This document shows positions 26,641 through 33,298 of a DNA stretch of 64,000 bases, one piece after another. The stretch comes from Streptomyces cinnabarinus. Lineage in GTDB: Bacteria > Actinomycetota > Actinomycetes > Streptomycetales > Streptomycetaceae. How positions within the stretch are numbered: the first letter of the stretch is position 1; every line of letters starts with the position of its first letter. The position numbers were made by a program, and so were the translations under genes. Under the pieces are notes generated by a model, which did no database searches, was not told the DNA's origin, and saw only the letters and a program-made list of their open reading frames with translations. The stretch is taken from positions 558,001 to 622,000 of the forward strand of contig NZ_CP114413.1 of assembly GCF_027270315.1 (NCBI RefSeq), read 5' to 3'.

Positions 26641-27444
26641 ATGGCCGGCAACAAGGCGGAGAAGCTGCCGCGCAAGACGTACGAGAGTGAACTGCTGCGC
26701 CTTCAGACGGAGCTGGTGCGGTTGCAGGAGTGGGTGCGCGCCGAGGGCGCCCGTCTCGTCGTCATCTTCGAGGGGCGGGACGCGGCGGGCAAGGGCGGCA
26801 CCATCAAACGGGTCACCGAGCACCTCAACCCGCGCGTGGCACGGATCGCGGCCCTGCCCAAGCCGACCGAGCGGGAGCGCAGCCAGTGGTACTTCCAGCG
26901 GTACGTGGAGCATCTGCCGGCCGCCGGGGAGATCGTGCTGTTCGACCGCAGCTGGTACAACCGGGCCGGTGTGGAGCATGTGATGGGCTTCTGCACCAAG
27001 GCCGAGTACCAGCTCTTCCTGCGCCAATGCCCCCTGTTCGAGCGGATGCTCGTGGAGGACGGGATCCTGTTGCGCAAGTACTGGTTCTCGGTCAGCGACG
27101 CCGAGCAGCAGGACCGCTTCCGGCGCCGCCTGGAGGATCCGGTGCGGCGCTGGAAGCTGTCGCCGATGGACCTGGAGTCGATCACCCGCTGGGAGAGCTA
27201 CTCCAGGGCGAAGGACGAGATGCTGGTCCACACCGACATCACCGAGGCGCCCTGGTATGTCGTGGAGAGCGACGACAAGCGCCGGGCCCGGCTGAACATG
27301 ATCGCCCACCTGCTGGGCTCGGTGCCGTACCAGGACGTGCCCCCGCCGGTCCTGGAACTCCCGGACCGTCCGGCGCCGACCGGGTACGAACGCCCGCCGC
27401 GTGATCTGCAGAACTACGTCCCGGACCACGCGGCGAGCCTGTAA
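26641..27444 (+). CDS. ppk2: Polyphosphate kinase 2
   Basis: A 267-residue single-domain PPK2 of the P-loop kinase fold, which phosphorylates NDP or NMP from polyphosphate. Walker A is FEGRDAAGKGGTIKR, Walker B/lid residues are in VLFDRSWYNRAGVEHVMGF, and the substrate region RYVEHLPAAGEI is present. The ATG at 26641 is used instead of upstream codons at 26509 because GGGAG precedes it and homology starts at LPRKTYESELLRLQ. It converges on the USP gene at 27450. It would draw on polyphosphate when respiration is low. Confidence 0.94.
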   Translation: MAGNKAEKLPRKTYESELLRLQTELVRLQEWVRAEGARLVVIFEGRDAAGKGGTIKRVTEHLNPRVARIAALPKPTERERSQWYFQRYVEHLPAAGEIVLFDRSWYNRAGVEHVMGFCTKAEYQLFLRQCPLFERMLVEDGILLRKYWFSVSDAEQQDRFRRRLEDPVRRWKLSPMDLESITRWESYSRAKDEMLVHTDITEAPWYVVESDDKRRARLNMIAHLLGSVPYQDVPPPVLELPDRPAPTGYERPPRDLQNYVPDHAASL

Positions 27445-27449
27445 CCCGC

Positions 27450-28331
27450 TCACTCCGGCTGGGGTACGACGGCGATCGGGCAGGCGGAGTGGTGCAGCGC
27501 CGCGTGTGCGACCCGGCCGAGCTGGAGCCCGAAGCGCCCCTCCCGTCGCCTGACCCCGACGACCAGCAGATCGGCGTGGTGCGAGGCGTCCACCAGCACC
27601 CGGCGGGCGTGGCCCTCGACGGTGCGGCGGATCAGTTCCAGGTCGGGCGGGGCGTCGCGCAGGGCCTCGTCGAGCGCCTTCTCGGCGTGCTCCTCGTGCA
27701 GCCGGGCGGGCGCGTCGGCCGGCAGGGGGTGGTCGGTGCTCTCGTGCGCGGGGCACCGCCAGGCTCGTACGGCCTCCAGCGGAACCCCGCGGCGCAGGGC
27801 CTCGGCGTAGGCGAAGCGCACGGCCGGCGACGGCTCGGCGTGCTCCCCCACCCCGACGACGACCCGGCCGCGCACCGGAGGGGTGGCCTGGTTGTCGTGG
27901 CTGCCGCGCAGCACGATCACCGGGCAGTCGGCGTGCGCGGCCACCGCGAGACTGACCGAGCCGAGCAGCAGTTCGGCGATGCCGCCGCGGCCGCGGGTGC
28001 CGACGACCAGCGCGGCGGCCTCGCGACCCGCGTGCACCAGCGCGTACTCAGGCTCCTCGAACACCACGGTGGCGGTCACCTTCAGGTGGGGCTGCCGGGC
28101 GTGGGCACGTCGGGTGGCGGCGCTGACGACGTCGTGCGGTGTGGGCTGCTCGCCGGGTCTGCCGAGCTCCGCGGCGAGGGCGGCGCCCTCGTAGCGCTCC
28201 CACAGGCAGGCGTAGACCAGCCGCAGCGGGATGCCGCGCAGGACGGCCTCGTCGGCGGCCCAGTCCACCGCGCGCAGGCTCGGTTCGGAGCCGTCGACGC
28301 CCACGACCAGGGGGCGGTCCACGGCGCTCAC
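27450..28331 (-). CDS. Universal stress protein, tandem UspA domains
   Basis: A 293-residue tandem USP. Domain 1 starts PLVVGVDGSEPSLRAVDWAADEA and holds the ATP loop GTRGRGGIAELLLGSVS; domain 2 starts VVVGVGEHAEPSPAVRFAYAEA and ends GVRRREGRFGLQLGRVAHAALHHSACPIAVVPQPE. The GTG start overlaps the adh stop (GTGA), so it is translationally coupled to the alcohol dehydrogenase. It is the last gene of the USP-adh-USP operon. Closest in style to the USP at 41069 (both contain a WERYEG segment in domain 1). Confidence 0.93.
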   Translation of the reverse strand: MSAVDRPLVVGVDGSEPSLRAVDWAADEAVLRGIPLRLVYACLWERYEGAALAAELGRPGEQPTPHDVVSAATRRAHARQPHLKVTATVVFEEPEYALVHAGREAAALVVGTRGRGGIAELLLGSVSLAVAAHADCPVIVLRGSHDNQATPPVRGRVVVGVGEHAEPSPAVRFAYAEALRRGVPLEAVRAWRCPAHESTDHPLPADAPARLHEEHAEKALDEALRDAPPDLELIRRTVEGHARRVLVDASHHADLLVVGVRRREGRFGLQLGRVAHAALHHSACPIAVVPQPE

Positions 28332-29350
28332 CGTCCCGCACCGAGGTCGAAGACGATCCGGGCGGGGACCTGGCCGCGCAGGACCTCGTCGATGGAGTCG
28401 TTGACGGAGTCCAGCGGGCGGGTCTCGCGGATGACCTTGGTGCGTCCGGCCGCGTGGAGCTGGAAGACCTCGGCGAGGTCCTGCCGGGTGCCGACGATGG
28501 AGCCGATCACCGAGGTGCCGTTCAGGACGGTGTCGAAGATCGGGACCTGGATGGTCCCGTGCGCCGGCAGCGCGACCATGACGAGCTTTCCGCCGCGCCG
28601 CAGCCCGGAGTTGACGGCGGCGAAGGCGTCCTCGTTGACGGCGAGGGCGATGGCCGCGTGGGCGCCGCCGTACCGCTTGAGGACCTCTCCCACGTCGTGC
28701 TTGCGGGCGTCGATGACGAGGTCCGCGCCCAGCTCAGCGGCGAGTTCCAGCTTCTCGTCGGTGACGTCGACGGCCGCCACGGTCGCCCCGGCGATCTTCG
28801 CGTACTGCACGGCCAGATGGCCGAGCCCGCCGACGCCGGAGACCGCCACGAGCTGGGCGGGCCGCACGTCGGCGACCTTCAGGGCCTTGTACGTGGTGAC
28901 TCCGGCGCAGGTCAGCGGGGCGGCGTCGAAGGGGTCGACGCCCTGCGGGACGGGCTGGGCGAAGTCGGCCCAGGCGAGCATCTTCTCGGCGTAGCCGCCG
29001 TCACAGCCGTAGCCGGTGTTGATCTGCTGCTCGCACAGCGTCTCCCAGCCGGACAGGCAGTGCTCGCAGCGGCCGCAGGCCCGGCCGAGCCACGGCACGG
29101 CGACCCGCTGGCCCACGGTCAGGTGGGTGACGCCGTCGCCGAGCTGCTCGACGAGGCCGACGCCCTCGTGGCCGGGCACGAACGGCGGGTTCGGCTTGAC
29201 GGGCCAGTCGCCGTGGGCGGCGTGGATGTCGGTGTGGCACAGCCCGGACGCCTCGACCCTGATCCGGACCTGTCCGGGGCCCGGCTCGGGGTCGGGGCGC
29301 TCCTCGATGACGAGGGGCTCGCCGAAGGCTCGTACGACCGCTGCCTTCAT
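28328..29350 (-). CDS. Zinc-dependent alcohol dehydrogenase
   Basis: A 340-residue medium-chain dehydrogenase (AdhP/AdhT-like) interconverting alcohols and aldehydes with NAD(H). Catalytic zinc ligands are in CHTDIHAAHGDW and GHEGVGLVE; the structural zinc site is CGRCEHCLSGWETLC; the Rossmann motif is GVGGLGHLAVQYAK. AGGAG precedes the ATG. It is flanked by two USP genes on the same strand, one overlapping. In a dormancy operon it would reoxidise NADH by reducing acetaldehyde (inference). Confidence 0.95.
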   Translation of the reverse strand: MKAAVVRAFGEPLVIEERPDPEPGPGQVRIRVEASGLCHTDIHAAHGDWPVKPNPPFVPGHEGVGLVEQLGDGVTHLTVGQRVAVPWLGRACGRCEHCLSGWETLCEQQINTGYGCDGGYAEKMLAWADFAQPVPQGVDPFDAAPLTCAGVTTYKALKVADVRPAQLVAVSGVGGLGHLAVQYAKIAGATVAAVDVTDEKLELAAELGADLVIDARKHDVGEVLKRYGGAHAAIALAVNEDAFAAVNSGLRRGGKLVMVALPAHGTIQVPIFDTVLNGTSVIGSIVGTRQDLAEVFQLHAAGRTKVIRETRPLDSVNDSIDEVLRGQVPARIVFDLGAGR

Positions 29351-29380
29351 GGTTGCTGCTCCTAGGGCCTTGGGGGTGGG

Positions 29381-30286
29381 TCAGTCGTGGGCGACGACTG
29401 CGACGGGGGCGGTGGAGTGGTGCAGGACGGCGTGGGCGACCGGGCCGATGTGGGCGCCGAACGGGCTGCGCCGGACCCGGCGGCCGATCACGACCAGGGA
29501 TGCCTCCTGCGCCGCGTCGACCAGACGCACGCCGGGGCTGCCGGACGGAACCTGCTCCGTGACCTCCACGGCGGGGTACTTCTCCCGCCAGGGGCGCAGC
29601 GCCCGGGCGAGTTCGACGGCGTGCTGCCCGGCGATCTCGTCGTGCAGTTCCGCGTCGGCGGTGAGGCCGTAGACGTAGTACGGCGGAAGGTTCCAGCCGT
29701 AGAGAACACGCAGGCCGGTGCCTCGCCGCGCGGCCGCCTCGAAGGCGAACTCGAGTACGGCGTCGTCCGGGTGGGCGGCGTCGAGGCCGAGGAGGACGGG
29801 CCGGTAGGGCGTGGCGGCGGACGGGATGCCCGCCGGGTCGGCCACGTGCTCGTCGGCGGCCTGTTCACCGGCGCGGACCAGCACGACGGGGCGCGCGGTG
29901 TGGGCGACGACGGAGAGCCCGACGGAGCCGACCATGAACCCTCCGATGCCGCTCATTCCGCGGGACCCGAGGACGATCAGCTCCGCGTCCTCGGCGGCCT
30001 TGGTGAGGGCCTCGGCGGGGGTGCCGTGGAGCTGTGCCGTGGTCACCTCGACACCCGGGTGACGCAGGCGCAGTCCCTCCGCGGTCTCGCGCGGGATCCG
30101 CTCACTCCAGTGCTGGTGCGTCTCCGTACCGAGCAGCGGGGCCTGGGCGAGGTGGGCCGGCACCGGTTCCCAGACCTGGACGATCTTCAGCGGCAGGCCG
30201 AGCAGCTTCGCCTCGCGTGCCGCCCATTCCGCGGCGGCCCGGCTCTCGGGCGATCCGTCGAGACCTGCGACAACAGTGCGGACCAT
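29381..30286 (-). CDS. Universal stress protein, tandem UspA domains
   Basis: A 301-residue tandem USP. Domain 1: TVVAGLDGSPESRAAAEWAAREA with ATP loop GSRGMSGIGGFMVGSVG. Domain 2: VLLGLDAAHPDDAVLEFAFEAAARRG...LRPWREKYPAVEV, ending HSTAPVAVVAHD, similar to the single-domain USP at 9183. The ATG at 30286 is preceded by CAGGAGG. First gene of the USP-adh-USP operon; a pair of boxes lies 63-96 bp upstream. Confidence 0.93.
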   Translation of the reverse strand: MVRTVVAGLDGSPESRAAAEWAAREAKLLGLPLKIVQVWEPVPAHLAQAPLLGTETHQHWSERIPRETAEGLRLRHPGVEVTTAQLHGTPAEALTKAAEDAELIVLGSRGMSGIGGFMVGSVGLSVVAHTARPVVLVRAGEQAADEHVADPAGIPSAATPYRPVLLGLDAAHPDDAVLEFAFEAAARRGTGLRVLYGWNLPPYYVYGLTADAELHDEIAGQHAVELARALRPWREKYPAVEVTEQVPSGSPGVRLVDAAQEASLVVIGRRVRRSPFGAHIGPVAHAVLHHSTAPVAVVAHD

Positions 30287-30348
30287 GGTGATGCCTCCTG
30301 ATCGGTGGATCTGTTTCAAGCCTCGGCCGGAAAGGTGCGGGCGGGCAG

Positions 30349-30382
30349 GGGCCGCAGGTCCCCGGCCGGGACCGACCGGCCT
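30349..30382. promoter_or_regulatory. Paired DevR-type palindromic boxes
   Basis: GGGCCGCAGGTCCC at 30349-30362 and GGACCGACCGGCCT at 30369-30382 each match 10 of 12 fixed bases, with centres 20 bp apart. They precede the USP-adh-USP operon and follow the DoxX-like gene. Confidence 0.6.
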
Positions 30383-30425
30383 ACACGACGGGCCCCGGGG
30401 CGGGGGCCCGCCGTGCTCGCCGGGG

Positions 30426-31058
30426 TCACCGCAGCCAGGGGTTGCGGCTGACGAAGGGGAGCTTGGCCCACATCTTCCCGAGCCCCCAGACGGCGCCCGC
30501 GCCGGTCGCCGCGAGGGCGATCAGGACGACGGCGTAGATCAGGTGGTAGTCGACGAAGGGGTTCGTCGACATGCTGGGCGAGCCGTCCGAGAGGTGCTTG
30601 GCCGGCGGCCATTCGGCGATCCACATCAGCGCCATCATGGCGGTGCCGGCGACGGCGGCCAGGCGCAGACCGATGCCCGCGATCAGCGCGACGCCGATGC
30701 CGAGCAGACCGAGCATGAACAGCCAGTCCGCCCAGGCGTCCCCGGCCCAGTCGTGGAAGGTGGACTCCATGGGCCCGACGGCCACGTGGCCGAGGAAGCC
30801 CTCGGTCGGCGATCCGCCGTCGATCCAGCCGTTGCCGGACTGGGTGGCGTAGCCGAACCCGAACGTCTTGTCGAGGAAGGCCCACAGGAAGACGAACCCG
30901 GTCAGCAGCCGGAGGGAGGCCAGCGCGTAGGCGGCCACTCCGGTGACGGTGACGGCGGTGTCCTGTGCGGTGTCCGCGGTGGGGGACGCCGTACGGTTCC
31001 TGCGGAGCGCGGGCAGATGGAACCCGTGGGTCCGGTGAGGGTGCTCGTGCACGGCCAT
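30426..31058 (-). CDS. DoxX-like integral membrane protein
   Basis: A 210-residue membrane protein with about four hydrophobic segments: near residues 45-62 (LASLRLLTGFVFLWAFLDK), 110-128, 131-150 and 175-195. The first carries the R-x2-TG-x2-F-x3-FLDK pattern of DoxX-type proteins. A soluble loop with GNGWIDGGSPTEGFLG lies between the first and second. Related proteins act with quinone- or thiosulfate-linked oxidoreductases. Two boxes lie 96-131 bp upstream. The role here is unknown; a membrane redox function under low oxygen is plausible. Confidence 0.8.
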   Translation of the reverse strand: MAVHEHPHRTHGFHLPALRRNRTASPTADTAQDTAVTVTGVAAYALASLRLLTGFVFLWAFLDKTFGFGYATQSGNGWIDGGSPTEGFLGHVAVGPMESTFHDWAGDAWADWLFMLGLLGIGVALIAGIGLRLAAVAGTAMMALMWIAEWPPAKHLSDGSPSMSTNPFVDYHLIYAVVLIALAATGAGAVWGLGKMWAKLPFVSRNPWLR

Positions 31059-31153
31059 GATCTGGTCCCTTCAATGCGGATTCGTTGTGCTGACGAAGCA
31101 ACTGTCGTGCCACTGCCAACTCCGCCGCCCGGTGCCGAAGGTCGGCCGCCGGA

Positions 31154-31189
31154 GGGCTGAACGGCCCCTAAGAAAGGCCCTGTTGGACC
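31154..31189. promoter_or_regulatory. Paired DevR-type boxes before the DoxX-like gene
   Basis: GGGCTGAACGGCCC at 31154-31167 (11 of 12) and GGCCCTGTTGGACC at 31176-31189 (fits GGNCC-N4-GGNCC) have centres 22 bp apart. The 282-bp divergent region 31059-31340 otherwise holds a third box and the start signals of both genes. Confidence 0.62.
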
Positions 31190-31257
31190 GCGTCGGCCGG
31201 GCCGCGGTGACGCACGGGACCTTCCCGGCACGCCCAGTGCCGAAGGGCTTCACGGCG

Positions 31258-31271
31258 GGGCCGAGTGGCCC
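31258..31271. promoter_or_regulatory. DevR-type box before cNMP-fold/CBS-BON pair
   Basis: GGGCCGAGTGGCCC matches 11 of 12 fixed bases and lies 69 bp upstream of the cNMP-fold gene start. A poor match (8 of 12) is centred 21 bp further upstream. Confidence 0.6.
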
Positions 31272-31340
31272 ATGGTTCGCGGCTCCCCGCCCGCACACGC
31301 TGGAGGTGGTAACTCCGGTACGCCCGAGTGGAGGCCCGCC

Positions 31341-31781
31341 ATGAACGTCCCTGTCACCCAGAGCCTGCCGAGGGCGCTGCCCGCCGAGCACCGGCAGCGG
31401 CTGATGGCGATCGCCCGCGAGGTGTCGTTCCCCGCCGGGGCGCGGCTGTTCGAGGAGGGCGGTCGCGCCGACCGCTTCTGGATCATCCGTACCGGCACGG
31501 TCGAGCTCGACATGCGGGTCCCCGGCCGTCGGGCCGCCGTCATCGAGTCGCTCGGGCACAACGACCTCGTCGGCTGGTCCTGGCTGCTCACCCCGCACGT
31601 CTGGCACCTCGGAGCCGAAGCGGCGACGCCGTTGCGCGCGTACGAGTTCGACGCCGAGGTCGTCCGGTCCATGACCCGGGACGACCCCGAGTTCGGCCGC
31701 AGCCTCGCCTGCTGGGTGGGCGAGGTGGTGTCCCACCGGCTCCAGGCGGCCCGCACCCGGCTGCTCGACCTGTACCGGTGA
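31341..31781 (+). CDS. Stand-alone cNMP-fold protein with GWSWL motif (copy 2)
   Basis: A 146-residue Crp-like beta-roll (FPAGARLFEEGGRADRFWIIRTGTVELDM; LGHNDLVG) without a DNA-binding domain. The phosphate-binding cassette of cyclic-nucleotide proteins is replaced by GWSWL (78-82), W88, GA (91-92) and EFDA (102-105), identical in position to copies 1 and 3. The C-terminal helix is RLQAARTRLLDLYR. GGAGG precedes the ATG at 31341. It is followed after 48 bp by a CBS-BON gene and preceded by a palindromic box, so the two are likely co-expressed. Ligand unknown. Confidence 0.82.
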   Translation: MNVPVTQSLPRALPAEHRQRLMAIAREVSFPAGARLFEEGGRADRFWIIRTGTVELDMRVPGRRAAVIESLGHNDLVGWSWLLTPHVWHLGAEAATPLRAYEFDAEVVRSMTRDDPEFGRSLACWVGEVVSHRLQAARTRLLDLYR

Positions 31782-31829
31782 GCGGCGCTCTCCGCTCGCC
31801 CCCGGACCGCACCGGACCAAGGAGTCACC

Positions 31830-32501
31830 GTGCACGGATACCCGCACGTGGTCAGTGATGTGATGACCCGCGACGTCGCCGTCGTCCGCCGGGACGCCGC
31901 CTTCAAGGACATCGTGCGCACGCTGCACGACCGGAAGGTCAGCGCCCTTCCGGTGGTGGACGGCGCACGGCGGGTCCTCGGAGTCGTCTCCGAGGCGGAT
32001 CTGCTGCCCAAGGAGGAGTTCCGCGACAGCGACCCGGACCGCTACACCCAGCTGCGTCGGCTGTCCGACCTGGCCAAGGCCGGTTCGGTGACGGCCGGCG
32101 AGCTGATGACCGCGCCCGCCCTGACCGTCCGGGCGGACACGACGCTGGCACAGGCCGCCCGGATCATGGCGAGGGCGCGCGTCAAGCGGCTGCCCGTGGT
32201 CGGGGACACGGACCGCCTGGAGGGCGTGGTCAGCCGTTCCGACCTGCTGAAGGTGTTCCTGCGGGACGACGAGGAGATCGCCGAGGAGGTCCGCCGCGAG
32301 GTGGTGGCCCACCTCTTCCCGGCTCCGGCCTCGGCGGTGCGGGTCTCGGTCCACGAGGGCGTCGTACGGCTGGGCGGGCGGGTCCGGGACACCTCCCTGG
32401 TGCCGGTGGCGGCGCGGCTGGCGCGGGCGGTCGAGGGGGTCGTGGACGTGCTGTTCGCCCTGGACGGTCACGCGGAGCCGGACGGGGCGTTCGGCAATTA
32501 G
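31830..32501 (+). CDS. CBS-CBS-BON domain protein (copy 3)
   Basis: A 223-residue protein: CBS1 (VVSDVMTRDVAVVRRDAAFKDI...[16 protein letters not shown]), CBS2 (TAGELMTAPALTVRADTTLAQA...[15 protein letters not shown]) and a BON-like domain (VRVSVHEGVVRLGGRVRDTSLV). GTG start with AAGGAG upstream. It follows the GWSWL cNMP-fold gene on the same strand. The stop codon is the first base of a perfect palindromic box serving the next gene. CBS proteins such as Rv2626c (Hrp1) are strongly induced DosR-regulon members in M. tuberculosis. Confidence 0.88.
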   Translation: MHGYPHVVSDVMTRDVAVVRRDAAFKDIVRTLHDRKVSALPVVDGARRVLGVVSEADLLPKEEFRDSDPDRYTQLRRLSDLAKAGSVTAGELMTAPALTVRADTTLAQAARIMARARVKRLPVVGDTDRLEGVVSRSDLLKVFLRDDEEIAEEVRREVVAHLFPAPASAVRVSVHEGVVRLGGRVRDTSLVPVAARLARAVEGVVDVLFALDGHAEPDGAFGN

Positions 32502-32514
32502 GGCCGGTCGGCCC
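32501..32514. promoter_or_regulatory. Perfect DevR-type box before the NarL-type regulator
   Basis: GGGCCGGTCGGCCC, a perfect copy, begins at the last base of the preceding CBS-BON stop codon and lies 82 bp upstream of the response regulator start. It suggests that this regulator gene is itself part of the regulon. Confidence 0.7.
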
Positions 32515-32596
32515 TGGTAGCTTCGGCCCCAGCGGGTGACGATCGTCGTATGGACGGCCCGCAGTCCGTCCACAGCCCGGGGACCAAGGGGTCGAG

Positions 32597-33298
32597 ATGC
32601 CCGAGTCACGTACCTTCACGCCGCAGGATCCGATCCGCGTCTTCCTGCTGGACGATCACGAGGTCGTTCGGCGCGGTGTGTCCGACCTGCTGGACGCCGA
32701 GGCCGACATCTCCGTGGTCGGCGACGCCGCGAACGCCGAGCACGCCCTGATCCGCGCCCCCGCCGTACGGCCGCACGTGGCCGTCCTGGACGTGCGGCTG
32801 CCCGACGGCGACGGCATCACCGTCTGCCGCGAGCTGCGCAGCCGGATGCCGGAACTGGCCGTCCTGATGCTGACCTCCTTCGACGACGAGGACGCCCTGC
32901 TCGACGCGATCATGGCCGGGGCGTCGGGTTATGTCCTGAAGCAGATCCGCGGCTCCGACCTGGTCGCCGCGGTGCGCACGGTCGCCTCCGGCCAGTCGAT
33001 GCTGGACCCCGCCACGACGGCCCGGCTGATGAAGTCCCTGCGCACCGAACCCGCGGCGGAACCGGCCGAGGCGCCCGAGCTGGCCGGTCTGTCGCCGCGC
33101 GAGCGGGAGATCCTGGCGCTGATCGGGGACGGGCTGACCAACCGCGAGATCGGCAAACGGCTGTACCTGTCGGAGAAGACCGTCAAGAACCACATCTCCC
33201 GGCTGCTGGCCAAGCTGGGCGTCCATCGGCGGGTGCAGGCGGCGGTGCTGGCCACGCACCTGGAGCAGCCGGAGCAGTCCGGGCGCCCCTCCGCCTAG
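32597..33298 (+). CDS. DevR/NarL-family response regulator, orphan paralogue
   Basis: A 233-residue response regulator. The receiver domain starts [16 protein letters not shown], with phosphoacceptor Asp65 in [13 protein letters not shown] and the switch Lys in GYVLKQIRGSDL. The LuxR-type DNA-binding domain is [44 protein letters not shown]. It is closely similar throughout to the regulator at 49592 but has no adjacent kinase, so it is probably served by the kinase at 47719 or another DevS-like kinase. AAGGGG precedes the ATG. It ends in the same CTAG as the convergent ATPase gene. Confidence 0.93.
   Translation: MPESRTFTPQDPIRVFLLDDHEVVRRGVSDLLDAEADISVVGDAANAEHALIRAPAVRPHVAVLDVRLPDGDGITVCRELRSRMPELAVLMLTSFDDEDALLDAIMAGASGYVLKQIRGSDLVAAVRTVASGQSMLDPATTARLMKSLRTEPAAEPAEAPELAGLSPREREILALIGDGLTNREIGKRLYLSEKTVKNHISRLLAKLGVHRRVQAAVLATHLEQPEQSGRPSA

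Noticed and set aside
28328..29350. Assigning adh to quinone oxidoreductase
   Set aside because: Both the catalytic zinc motif and the four-Cys structural zinc site are present, which QOR-type proteins lack.
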